From Comamonadaceae bacterium (GTDB taxonomy: Bacteria; Pseudomonadota; Gammaproteobacteria; Burkholderiales; Burkholderiaceae_C), in NCBI GenBank assembly GCA_027488735.1, contig JAIYBB010000013.1, positions 1 to 61,575 of the forward strand: a DNA stretch of 61,575 bases, written 5' to 3'. How positions within the stretch are numbered: the first letter of the stretch is position 1; each line of letters begins with the position of its first letter. The notes below the pieces were generated by a model. That model had not been told where the DNA came from. It was given only the letters and a program-made list of their open reading frames with translations, and did no database searches. Of the stretch, positions 25,517-32,976 are shown in pieces. A program made the position numbers and the translations under genes.

Positions 25517-26896
25517 ATGATCATTTCTAAAGATATTCTTCAACAGTTTGATGTGCCAGGACCTAGGTACACGTCTTACCCGACGGCCGACAGGTTCGTT
25601 GAAGCCTATGGGGAAGCACAATATGTGCATTCATTGCAAGAGCGTCACACCAGTTCGCGCGGGGTGATGTCGCCACTTTCGATATATGTACACATCCCTT
25701 TTTGTGCATCTTTGTGCTACTACTGCGCCTGCAACAAAATCATCACTGGCAACTATCAAAAAGCCATCGACTACCTAGATGATTTGCAGCGTGAAGTTGA
25801 GTTGTTGATACCGCATTTGGGGCAAGGTCAGGCTGTGTCACAAATTCATTTGGGTGGCGGCACACCTACTTTTTTCAAAGATAAGGAATTGCTTGAATTG
25901 GTGAATCTGCTCAAGGCGGCATTTCAATGGCAAGCGAATGGCGAATATGCGATAGAGGTTGACCCCAGAACTGTGGACGACGAGCGCTTAAATAATTTGT
26001 GGGCTATGGGTTTTAACCGGCTGAGTTTGGGCATACAAGATTTCGACCCACAAGTGCAACATGCCGTACACCGGGTACAAACTGTCGAACAAGTCTATGC
26101 ACTGATGCAAGCCGCCAGAGCCATAGGATTCGGCTCTGTCAATTTAGACTTGATCCACGGGTTGCCACTTCAAACAGAAGTGAGTTGGCAACGCACCTTG
26201 CAAGCTGTGTTGCAACTGCGCCCGGACCGTTTGGCTATTTACGGTTATGCACATTTACCTGCGCGCTTCAAACCGCAGCGTCACATACATGTCGAAAGCC
26301 TTCCAAGTGCATCACAAAAAACGAGCATGTTGGAAATGGCTTTAGAGCAGTTGCAAGATGCGGGTTATGTGTATATCGGCATGGACCATTTTGCATTGCC
26401 TGAAGATGGCTTGTCGGTTGCCAAACGGCAAGGAAGATTGCATAGAAATTTTCAAGGCTACAGCGCCCGCCCTGATGGTGATTTGCTGGGCTTGGGCGTG
26501 TCTTCTATTGGCAGCATGGGCGCGAGCTATGTGCAAAACGCCAAGTTGCTGGATGAATATTCGGATTTGTTGCAACAAGGGAAATTGCCAGTGGTCAAAG
26601 GCATTGGCTTGACCCGAGATGATCTGGCTAGGCGCAGCATCATCATGGCGCTGATGTGTCAAGGCAGGGTGGAGTTGGCAGATATTGAGCAATCGTATTT
26701 GCTGGAGTTCAGCACGTACTTTGCGACTGAACTGACGCAGTTGGAAGCATTTGCCAAACAAGGTCTTATCGAGTTTGACAGTCAGGTGATCACAGTCACT
26801 GCCACTGGTTGGTATCTTGTCAGAGCCATTGCCATGGTGTTTGACAAGTATGTGCAATCTGACGAGAAACGGACGCATTTCTCCAAAATTTTGTGA
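25517..26896 (+). CDS. hemN: Oxygen-independent coproporphyrinogen III oxidase HemN
   Basis: A radical SAM enzyme that makes protoporphyrinogen IX precursors without oxygen, feeding haem and bacteriochlorophyll synthesis. The 459-aa protein has GPRYTSYPTADRF at the start, the cluster motif CASLCYYCACN (CX3CX2CXC), GGGTPTFF, and the C-terminal HemN domain with LGLGVSSIGS-like GLGVSSIGSMG. The start at 25517 fits relatives better than the longer frame from 25472, though no good ribosome site is visible. It is divergent from fnr. Confidence 0.93.
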   Translation: MIISKDILQQFDVPGPRYTSYPTADRFVEAYGEAQYVHSLQERHTSSRGVMSPLSIYVHIPFCASLCYYCACNKIITGNYQKAIDYLDDLQREVELLIPHLGQGQAVSQIHLGGGTPTFFKDKELLELVNLLKAAFQWQANGEYAIEVDPRTVDDERLNNLWAMGFNRLSLGIQDFDPQVQHAVHRVQTVEQVYALMQAARAIGFGSVNLDLIHGLPLQTEVSWQRTLQAVLQLRPDRLAIYGYAHLPARFKPQRHIHVESLPSASQKTSMLEMALEQLQDAGYVYIGMDHFALPEDGLSVAKRQGRLHRNFQGYSARPDGDLLGLGVSSIGSMGASYVQNAKLLDEYSDLLQQGKLPVVKGIGLTRDDLARRSIIMALMCQGRVELADIEQSYLLEFSTYFATELTQLEAFAKQGLIEFDSQVITVTATGWYLVRAIAMVFDKYVQSDEKRTHFSKIL

Positions 26897-27696
26897 TGCT
26901 CAGTTCACTGTTGATCAGCGCTTTGTTGATGGGCTTGGCTGGTGGGCCGCATTGCTTGGTCATGTGTGGTTCGGCATGTATGGGCGTCTCTCGCATGCCT
27001 GGTCAATCGGCTGCGCGCAATCTGTTGCTGTTTCAAGCCGGGCGTCTTGCGGGGTATGCCGCATTGGGTGCGATTGCGGCCCTGTCCATGAACGCACTGG
27101 GTTGGATGGCTGAGCAAACTGCGGTGTTTCATCCGCTGTGGAGCATGCTGCATATTGCTGGAGTCATCTGGGGTCTGTGGCTGATGTTCAGAGCCGAACA
27201 ACCTTTGTGGGTGAGTCGAGCGGCACAACGTATATGGCAGACCATGTCCACCCAAACAAGCGCTTTGTCGAAGCAAGCTTTGACACCTTTGTGGTTGGGC
27301 ATGGTGTGGGCATTGCTGCCCTGCGGTTTGTTGTATTCGGCATTGCTGGTGGCCATGTTCACCGCCGGGGCAGTGCAAGGCGCTTTGGTGATGGCTATGT
27401 TTGCGCTGGGCGGCGGGCTGATGCTGACGGTGTTTCCGTGGCTGTGGTCGCGTTTAAGAAATGGGGGTAATTGGGGTCAGATACCTGGCAATTGGGGTCA
27501 GATACCAATTAATAAAATTAATTGGTATCTGACCCCAATTACCTCGATCACCACAACTACCCGAGGTTTGTCTCAATTCAATCACCTGGGAACCAGACTG
27601 TCCGGTTTATTGCTGACCGTGACAGCCGCATGGGGTTTGTGGACGGGTTTGACCCACAGCGCATCGCCCTGGTGTTTGCCCGGCATGACTGTTTGA
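26896..27696 (+). CDS. TauE/SafE (UreH-like) family membrane protein with in-frame REP insertion
   Basis: A 266-aa protein with six hydrophobic helices, beginning LLISALLMGLAGGPHCLVMCG with the conserved GGPHC..MCG of the TauE/UreH-like family often found in cbb3 clusters, where copper supply is suspected. The second half repeats the pattern (WALLPCGLLYSALLVAM). The start ATG overlaps the hemN stop (TGATG). A cluster of REP-like palindromes (27469-27540) runs in frame through the loop before the last helix and codes for about 26 odd residues (two GNWGQIP repeats), without breaking the frame. The last TM (LSGLLLTVTAAWGLWTGL) is intact. Confidence 0.82.
   Translation: MLSSLLISALLMGLAGGPHCLVMCGSACMGVSRMPGQSAARNLLLFQAGRLAGYAALGAIAALSMNALGWMAEQTAVFHPLWSMLHIAGVIWGLWLMFRAEQPLWVSRAAQRIWQTMSTQTSALSKQALTPLWLGMVWALLPCGLLYSALLVAMFTAGAVQGALVMAMFALGGGLMLTVFPWLWSRLRNGGNWGQIPGNWGQIPINKINWYLTPITSITTTTRGLSQFNHLGTRLSGLLLTVTAAWGLWTGLTHSASPWCLPGMTV
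27469..27540. repeat. Cluster of three REP-like palindromic units inside a gene
   Basis: Unit core AATTGGGGTCAGATACC occurs at 27469 (3' arm missing) and again in full at 27490-27510; an inverted full copy is at 27520-27540. The segments 27490-27513 and 27517-27540 form a perfect 24-bp inverted repeat around AAA. The same core is found at 3818-3842 and 28231-28253. Such elements resemble REPs that are mobilised by REP-associated tyrosine transposases; no such transposase lies in the window. Confidence 0.85.
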
Positions 27697-27710
27697 AATA
27701 TGCATTTTTT

Positions 27711-27724
27711 TTGATGATGATCAA
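27711..27724 (+). promoter_or_regulatory. Perfect FNR box before the universal stress gene
   Basis: TTGATGATGATCAA is an exact match to TTGAT-N4-ATCAA, 66 bases before the start of the universal stress protein gene. Confidence 0.82.
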
Positions 27725-27790
27725 TACAGACATCACATGCCACTCGTATTCTTCAAGTGTTGATTTAACTTAAACACAAGAGGTTTCAAA

Positions 27791-28234
27791 ATGTACAAAC
27801 GCATCATGCTTGCCACTGACGGATCACACCTGTCGCAAAAGGCAGTGCTCAGCGCCATTGAAATGGCTTTGCAATTCAAAGCTGAACTGATGGCGGTCAA
27901 TGTCATTCCGCATTACATACAAACCTATTTCGAGGGCTCATTTGCAGTAAGCGATGTAGACAGCCAAAAGATTGAATCACAATGGGCCCAAGCTGCACAA
28001 AAAATACTGGATAAAGTGGTGAGTCAAGCCAAGGAGAAGGGTGTCGATGCACAAACCGCAGTGGTCAAATCTGACGATATCGCTCAGGGTTTGATGGACA
28101 AAGCGCAAAGTTACAAAGCCGACGTGATCATCATGGCTTCACACGGACGCAAAGGTTTGAAGCGTATGTTGCTGGGCAGTGAAACGCTGGCGGTGTTGAC
28201 GCACGCAAAGACTCCGGTGTTGGTATTGCGTTAA
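27791..28234 (+). CDS. Universal stress protein (UspA family)
   Basis: A 147-aa single-domain Usp. It starts MYKRIMLATDGS with the conserved Asp, and has the ATP-binding motif ASHGRKGLKRMLLGSE (G-2X-G-9X-G-S/T type) near residues 117-132, so it probably binds ATP. AAGAGG precedes the ATG. A perfect FNR box upstream points to induction in low oxygen, as known for several Usp proteins. Its TAA stop is provided by a REP-like element. Confidence 0.92.
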   Translation: MYKRIMLATDGSHLSQKAVLSAIEMALQFKAELMAVNVIPHYIQTYFEGSFAVSDVDSQKIESQWAQAAQKILDKVVSQAKEKGVDAQTAVVKSDDIAQGLMDKAQSYKADVIIMASHGRKGLKRMLLGSETLAVLTHAKTPVLVLR

Positions 28235-28253
28235 TTGGGGTCAGTAACCAATT
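28231..28253. repeat. REP-like monomer overlapping the usp stop codon
   Basis: TTAATTGGGGTCAG followed by TAACCAATT: one unit of the palindrome AATTGG...CCAATT seen at 27490-27510. As at 3839-3841, the element contributes the stop codon of the neighbouring gene. Confidence 0.65.
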
Positions 28254-28304
28254 TCTGAAATCTCGCTAGAGCCAAAGAAATCACGTCAGGCCGAACAGGA
28301 GGGG

Positions 28305-28340
28305 GCGTTTTTTTCGAGCGAAAGCGGAGAAAAAAATCGC
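28305..28340. other. Imperfect hairpin with poly-T/poly-A arms after usp
   Basis: GCG plus a T7 run plus C pairs with an A7 run and CGC, closing around a GAAA-type loop (near 28320-28323). It lies 70 bp after the usp stop and may act as a terminator on either strand. The fold is by eye. Confidence 0.4.
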
Positions 28341-28342
28341 AC

Positions 28343-28483
28343 CGGATGGGTCGGCCTAAGCGTGTCTTAATTCAACTGAACAAATTCCCTCACCCAACGG
28401 ATGGGTCGGCCTATACGTGTCTTAAAGCTTCAACAGCAGAAGTGCCAACCCCCAACAGATGGGTCGGTCAAAGCGCATTTCAA
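28343..28483. repeat. Three interspersed 28-bp direct repeats
   Basis: A 28-bp unit (GATGGGTCGG core, ending near GTGTCTTAA) appears at 28343-28370, 28398-28425 and 28456-28483. The first two differ at two positions; the third is more diverged. They are separated by unrelated 27- and 30-bp segments. Each unit is preceded by or includes a CCCA...TGGG mini-hairpin in copies two and three. It lies between two convergent genes and codes for nothing obvious. The spacing looks CRISPR-like, but three decaying copies without cas genes nearby do not prove it. Confidence 0.55.
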
Positions 28484-28498
28484 CCAACCTCAATGTCA

Positions 28499-29317
28499 TC
28501 AAAACGCCGACAAACCGCGATAAAACATGGTGCAAGCCAGCACATAAAGCAATAACGCAAATCCACGTTTGAGCTTGACCACTGGCAAGCGCTGTGCATA
28601 CCTTGCGCCCATGGGCGCGGTGAATACCGTGCACACACAAATGGTGAAAAAACCCGGCAACCATACAAAGCCAAAACTATGGGGTGGCGTATCTTGTGCT
28701 GACCAACCGCTGGCCGCATAACCCAAGGCATTGACCAAGGCAATGGGAAAACCCAACGCAGCGCTGGTGCCCACTGCTTGACGCAACGGCACGTTACACC
28801 AAGTCATGAATGGCACGCTGATAAAAGCACCGCCCGCACCGACCAAGCCCGAAACCAGACCAATCACACTACCGACCGCGGACTGCCCAAATGCACCGGG
28901 CATATGGCGACTGGGCTTGGGTTTTTTATCCAGCAACATTTGTGTTGCTGAAAACGCAGTGAAGCCCCCAAACAGCAAGGCAAGCACGGTTCCTTTGATG
29001 ATCGAGAACAACCACAGGCTGGAAATCACACTGCCCAGCACCAATCCGGGTGTCAATCCTTTGAACAAGTCCCAACGAACTGAACCCGCCTTGTGATGCG
29101 CACGCGTGCTGGCCAACGAAGTGACAACAATGGTGGACATGCCGGTGGCAATCGCCATCTTGACCGCCAAGTCAGTGCTCATATCCAGGTGATGCAGCAG
29201 GTAGGTTAAAAAAGGAATCATCACCAATGCGCCGCCTACCCCAAGTAAGCCGGCTAAAAATCCTGCGAACGACCCGAGTATGGCCAGTGCCAGCAACAGC
29301 AATGGCCATTCGTTCAT
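28499..29317 (-). CDS. TSUP family (TauE/SafE) membrane permease
   Basis: A 272-aa inner-membrane protein with eight hydrophobic stretches and the duplicated family motif: GFLAGLLGVGGALVMIPFLT near residues 18-37 and GLVSGLVGAGGAFISVPFM near 153-171. The family exports sulphite, sulphoacetate or other anions. It lies 3 bp downstream of the acyl-CoA synthetase gene, probably in the same transcript, but the substrate is unknown. Confidence 0.88.
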   Translation of the reverse strand: MNEWPLLLLALAILGSFAGFLAGLLGVGGALVMIPFLTYLLHHLDMSTDLAVKMAIATGMSTIVVTSLASTRAHHKAGSVRWDLFKGLTPGLVLGSVISSLWLFSIIKGTVLALLFGGFTAFSATQMLLDKKPKPSRHMPGAFGQSAVGSVIGLVSGLVGAGGAFISVPFMTWCNVPLRQAVGTSAALGFPIALVNALGYAASGWSAQDTPPHSFGFVWLPGFFTICVCTVFTAPMGARYAQRLPVVKLKRGFALLLYVLACTMFYRGLSAF

Positions 29318-29320
29318 GGC

Positions 29321-30838
29321 TTAGGCAAGACCCAATTTTTGTGCCATGCCTATGCGTTGCAATTTACCGGTTGCACCTTTAGGAATTTCTTCAAGCAACA
29401 AAATTTTGCGCGGCACTTTGAAATCTGCCACTCGCGTAGCGACGTAATCGCGCAATTCTTTTTCTGTGGCAGATGTGCCTTCACGCATCACCACAGCCGC
29501 GCCAACTTCTTCGCCGAGTTTGTCGTGTGGAATACCGAAGCACACGACTTGACCGACCGCCGGGTGGTCCATCAGTATTTCATCGATTTCGCGCGGGCTG
29601 ATTTTCTCGCCGCCTCGGTTGATGATTTCTTTCAACCGTCCCGTGATACTGATGTAACCGTCCGCGTCCATGATGCCTTGGTCGCCGGTGCGAAACCAAC
29701 CGTGTGTGAATGCTTCAGCATTGGCCTTGTCGTTGTTCTCGTAGCCGGGTGTGACGTTGGGGCCGCGAATCACGATTTCACCGGTGTCACCAGCTTTGAG
29801 CAAATGGCCGTCCAAGTCCATGATGGCAACTTCAGGACCTGCGGCAATGCCAACGGTGCCTGGTTTGCGTTGAGCAGGCGGCAACGGGTTGCAAGCCATT
29901 TGGTGCGCAGCTTCTGTCATGCCATAGGCTTCAATCACAGGTGCGTGAAAAGTGGCTTCTAACTCGGCCAACACTTGCGGCGGCAATGATGAAGATGAAG
30001 AACGGATAAAGCGCAAAGGCACGCGCGTGATGACATCCTTGTTGTTTGCAGCGCGCGACAAAATCGCTTGGTGCATGGTGGGCACTGCGGTGTACCAAGT
30101 CGGTTTGACCTCGTCCATTTGCGCGAAAAATTTCAAGGCGTTGAAGCCGCCGGTGCAATGCACTTCACCGCCTTGAGACAACGGCGCCAATATGCCTGCA
30201 ATCAATCCGTGGATATGGAACAAAGGCATGACGTTCAAGCCTCTGTCGGTGGATGTGAAGCGCGTGCTGGTCGCGATGTGTTGGGCAGAAGCGCAGACGT
30301 TGCGTTGCGATAAAGGCACGATCTTCGGACGCGATGTGGTGCCTGATGTGTGAAGCACCAATGCCACATCGTCAGGCAATGCCGCGCCGGGGTGCGCCGG
30401 GGTTGCTGCTGAGCGTGCTGAGGTGTCCAAGGTGAATGAACCCGCGCCATTCGCCGGTGTGGGATGCAACACCAATATAGACACACCGAGCTTGCGTGCG
30501 ACTTCAATCGCAGGTGAAGCAGAACCTGCTTCGACGATCAAGGCCTTGGCATTCAAGTCGTTCAAATAAAACTCGAATTCATCAGCGCGGTATGAGGGGT
30601 TGAGCGGAGCAGACGTGCAGCATGCAGCCACTGTGACAAACGAAGCGGCCATGTCCGCACCATTGGGTAAGACCAAGGCCACGCGGTCGTTGCGACCGAT
30701 ACCAACAGCATTCAATGTGTGTTCTACGTAGCTTGCCAGTTTGCGCAAACCGGCATAAGTCAAAGGTGCAGCGCCGTTTGCACTGAGGCAAGTGTTTGAG
30801 TCTTGGCCGGCTGCCAACCATTCGGTCAATGTTTGCAT
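29321..30838 (-). CDS. AMP-forming acyl-CoA synthetase (oxalyl-CoA synthetase-like)
   Basis: Activates a carboxylic acid to its CoA ester with ATP. The 505-aa protein has the adenylate motifs HTSGTTSRPKIVPLS (near residues 163-177), IEAYGMTEAAHQM (near 299-311), GWFRTGDQGIMDADGYI and the C-terminal catalytic Lys in PKGATGKLQR. Overall it looks like the class that includes oxalate-CoA ligase/Fcs-like enzymes, but the acid is not proven. Together with the downstream anion permease (TSUP) it may form a small uptake-and-activation or export unit. Confidence 0.88.
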   Translation of the reverse strand: MQTLTEWLAAGQDSNTCLSANGAAPLTYAGLRKLASYVEHTLNAVGIGRNDRVALVLPNGADMAASFVTVAACCTSAPLNPSYRADEFEFYLNDLNAKALIVEAGSASPAIEVARKLGVSILVLHPTPANGAGSFTLDTSARSAATPAHPGAALPDDVALVLHTSGTTSRPKIVPLSQRNVCASAQHIATSTRFTSTDRGLNVMPLFHIHGLIAGILAPLSQGGEVHCTGGFNALKFFAQMDEVKPTWYTAVPTMHQAILSRAANNKDVITRVPLRFIRSSSSSLPPQVLAELEATFHAPVIEAYGMTEAAHQMACNPLPPAQRKPGTVGIAAGPEVAIMDLDGHLLKAGDTGEIVIRGPNVTPGYENNDKANAEAFTHGWFRTGDQGIMDADGYISITGRLKEIINRGGEKISPREIDEILMDHPAVGQVVCFGIPHDKLGEEVGAAVVMREGTSATEKELRDYVATRVADFKVPRKILLLEEIPKGATGKLQRIGMAQKLGLA

Positions 30839-30850
30839 GGTGAGTCCTGT

Positions 30851-31855
30851 TTAATTCAAAGAGATTCCGTGTCCGCTGCGCAGCACCGATTGCTGTAGCA
30901 ACAAGCACAAGTGATGAACTGTTTTCAAAGTAGGTGTGGGCAAGCCGACGATGTCGCCCAACTCAATCACGCTGCCCAGCAGTGCGTCGAGTTCGAGCGC
31001 TTTGCCTTGTTCGATGTCTTGCAGCATGGAAGTTTTGTGTGCACCCACCGCCTGTGCACCAGCGATGCGTTTGTCTATGCTGATCTTGAATTGGATGCCG
31101 GTGCGTTCCGCCACGGCCTGCGCTTCTTGCATCATCATGGCCACCACTTCGCGCGAGGGCGCAAAACTGGCGATGTCTTCCAACGTGGCATGCGTGAGCG
31201 CAGACACCGGATTGAAACTGAGGTTGCCCCACAGCTTCACCCACAGTTCGGCGCGTATGTCGTTAGACACAGGTGTTTTGAAACCCGCACCGATCATGGC
31301 TTGCGCGAGTTTCGTCACGCGTTCGGTTTTATCGCCGCTGGGTTCGCCTAAGGTGAAGCGGTTGCCTTCAATCAAATGCACCACGCCGGGGGCTGTCAAT
31401 TCTGCTGCCGGGTACACAGCAGCGCCGATGATGCGTTCGGGTTTGAGTAATTGCCACAACTGACCTTGCGGATCAAGGGTTGAAAGTTGTTTGCCGTTGT
31501 ACTCGCCCGGCAATTGATGGAAATACCACCAGGGCAATCCGTTTTGCATGGTGACGATGCAACTGTCGTCATGACACAGCGCGGCGATGTCAGCAGCGAC
31601 AGCGGCCACTTGGTGGGACTTGAGTGTGACTAATACGTAGTCGTAGGTGGAGGCACTGGCGATGTCACAGGCTTTGACACCTTTGGCGTGCAATTCGTTG
31701 CCATCTTCAAGCAACAACTTCATTCCATTTTGTTGAATGGCTTGCAGGTTAGAGCCCCTGGCAATGAATGTCACATCATGACCCGCGAGAGAAAGTTTGA
31801 CGCCGAGATAGCCGCCAATGGCACCTGCGCCGACGATGGCGATGCGAAGACTCAT
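30851..31855 (-). CDS. panE: 2-dehydropantoate 2-reductase (ketopantoate reductase family)
   Basis: NADPH-dependent reductase of the pantothenate/CoA pathway. The 334-aa protein has the Rossmann start IVGAGAIGGYLGVKL, the TLKSHQV segment, NGLPWW in the middle and the catalytic Lys region ELWVKLWGNLSFNPVSALT. It is preceded by the 6S RNA gene on the same strand and followed 12 bp later by the acyl-CoA synthetase. Paralogues act on other 2-keto acids, so the physiological substrate is not certain. Confidence 0.88.
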   Translation of the reverse strand: MSLRIAIVGAGAIGGYLGVKLSLAGHDVTFIARGSNLQAIQQNGMKLLLEDGNELHAKGVKACDIASASTYDYVLVTLKSHQVAAVAADIAALCHDDSCIVTMQNGLPWWYFHQLPGEYNGKQLSTLDPQGQLWQLLKPERIIGAAVYPAAELTAPGVVHLIEGNRFTLGEPSGDKTERVTKLAQAMIGAGFKTPVSNDIRAELWVKLWGNLSFNPVSALTHATLEDIASFAPSREVVAMMMQEAQAVAERTGIQFKISIDKRIAGAQAVGAHKTSMLQDIEQGKALELDALLGSVIELGDIVGLPTPTLKTVHHLCLLLQQSVLRSGHGISLN

Positions 31856-31896
31856 GACAAAAGACGGGAGGTAGGAAGAAAAAACATAAACAAGGT

Positions 31897-32067
31897 GTCT
31901 GCAAGATTCTGCTGGGCTGTCATCCTGAACAAAAGGTTCAGGTGGGCGAGGTCAGTCAGGTGTTGGGTTCATCTACGCGAGATGATCACGCTCACCAGAC
32001 GATGTTCCAAGCCCGGGGCTCCATAGAGCATTGGTTCAAGAAATATAAACCCGACAGACTTGCAGAC
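31897..32067 (-). ncRNA. ssrS: 6S RNA
   Basis: Read on the minus strand, GTCTGCAAG (32067-32059) and CTTGCAGAC (31905-31897) form a perfect 9-bp closing stem about 171 nt apart. The 3' half carries CACCTGAACC followed by TTCAGGATGACAGCC, closely similar to the E. coli 6S 3' region (CACCTTGAACC... GGGTTACAGCC), and the centre can open into the large bubble that mimics an open promoter. It lies directly after zapA, the standard position of ssrS in Proteobacteria. Ends are estimated to a few bases. Confidence 0.88.
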
Positions 32068-32089
32068 CAAGCCATTGTAGGAGCATGTT

Positions 32090-32386
32090 TTATAAAAGGT
32101 GACCATCGTGACCTAAAGTCGCGTCCAGCCGGTGCAACAGGTTATTGAGATTGTGGTTTGAGGTGACGGGTTCGCTGGGTGCGGCAGAAAAATCTGATAA
32201 CTCAAACGCAAGATTGAGAGCGGCTAATACCGCAATACGGTCTCGCGCTTTGATTTTTCCAGCATCCCGAATGCTGCACATGGCCGCATCTACTTTGCGC
32301 ACTGCCGATTGAAAACGCTCTTCGGCACCTTCAGGGCAACCGAGTATGTAACTCTGCCCCATGATTTGTACTTCGACTTGGTTCAT
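32090..32386 (-). CDS. zapA: Cell division protein ZapA
   Basis: ZapA bundles FtsZ at the division site. The 98-aa protein begins with VEVQIMGQSYILGCPEGAEE and has the family's AVRKVDAAMCSIRDAGK and DRIAVLAALNLAFEL segments, ending in a short coiled-coil-like tail. It overlaps the upstream zapB-like gene (ATGA type) and is followed by 6S RNA, matching the usual arrangement. Confidence 0.93.
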   Translation of the reverse strand: MNQVEVQIMGQSYILGCPEGAEERFQSAVRKVDAAMCSIRDAGKIKARDRIAVLAALNLAFELSDFSAAPSEPVTSNHNLNNLLHRLDATLGHDGHLL

Positions 32387-32598
32387 GCGCTGTCCTTGAT
32401 ATCCAAGGGCAAACGGTCAAGCAAGCCATCTATGCGACTGCGGGCGGCTTGCAGGCGGGATTTGAGCGAATCGCGTTCTTGTGTGAGCGTCTCAACTTGA
32501 CCGATCAGTAAGTCGTTGGTGCGTTTGAGTTCTTCATAACGAACCAACAATCTCTCAACGCGTTCAAGTACGGAATCCAAGGTGTTGTTATCAGGCAT
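32383..32598 (-). CDS. Small coiled-coil ZapB-like protein (TIGR02449 type)
   Basis: A 71-aa protein that is one continuous coiled coil (VLERVERLLVRYEELKRTND and on to SRLQAARSRIDGLL). Such proteins are paired with ZapA in Beta- and Gammaproteobacteria and are likely division-site partners. The start at 32598 (MPDNNTLDSV) is preferred over an extra 24 in-frame codons that would run into the riboswitch promoter. It is in operon with zapA. Confidence 0.82.
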   Translation of the reverse strand: MPDNNTLDSVLERVERLLVRYEELKRTNDLLIGQVETLTQERDSLKSRLQAARSRIDGLLDRLPLDIKDSA

Positions 32599-32634
32599 GG
32601 GAAACATTTTAGGGGTGTACCGCCCGCTTGTGGC

Positions 32635-32640
32635 TATAAT
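32635..32640 (+). promoter_or_regulatory. Putative -10 element of the btu operon
   Basis: TATAAT lies just before the start of the cobalamin riboswitch. No good -35 is seen at 16-18 bp; GGGGTG is at the expected place. It sits 37 bp from the divergent zapB-like start. Confidence 0.45.
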
Positions 32641-32646
32641 GCGCTC

Positions 32647-32895
32647 GTTGGTGCTCGCGGTGTGGTTCACACACCGCAGTTCAACGGGAAGCAGAAGTTT
32701 TCACTCGAACAAGTACATCTTTTCGGTACATGGCTTGAAGTGACGACCAGCCTGCGCTGCCCCCGCAACGGTCAAGCGAACGAAACACCTCGCGGTGTTT
32801 CCGCCCTGTCCCACACAGCCACTGGTTGCCTTGAACAAGCAACTGGGAAGGCGGACAAGGTTGTTTTCGCCAGCCCGGATACCGGCCAACAAGGT
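32647..32895 (+). promoter_or_regulatory. Cobalamin riboswitch controlling the btu operon
   Basis: The leader shows the AdoCbl riboswitch elements in order: GGTGCTCGCGGTGTGG/CACACCGC stem near 32649-32674, a GGGAAGCAG element near 32686, the core GCTGCCCCCGCAACGGTCA near 32757-32775, a CACTGG...CTGGGAAGGCGG segment near 32820-32857, and the B12-box GCCAGCCCGGATACCGGCC near 32871-32889. It ends about 80 bp before btuB. When B12 is present it should shut down the operon. Confidence 0.9.
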
Positions 32896-32976
32896 GTAGC
32901 CGCGCTTGTCGTGACTGCGTAACGTCCATGCACTGTCGGGGAAGGCGGTGAGGGCAATTGGCTGGTATTTATCATC

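Noticed and set aside
28343..28483. Calling the three 28-bp repeats a second CRISPR array
   Set aside because: Only three decaying copies and no cas gene within reach; recorded as repeats with a finding instead.
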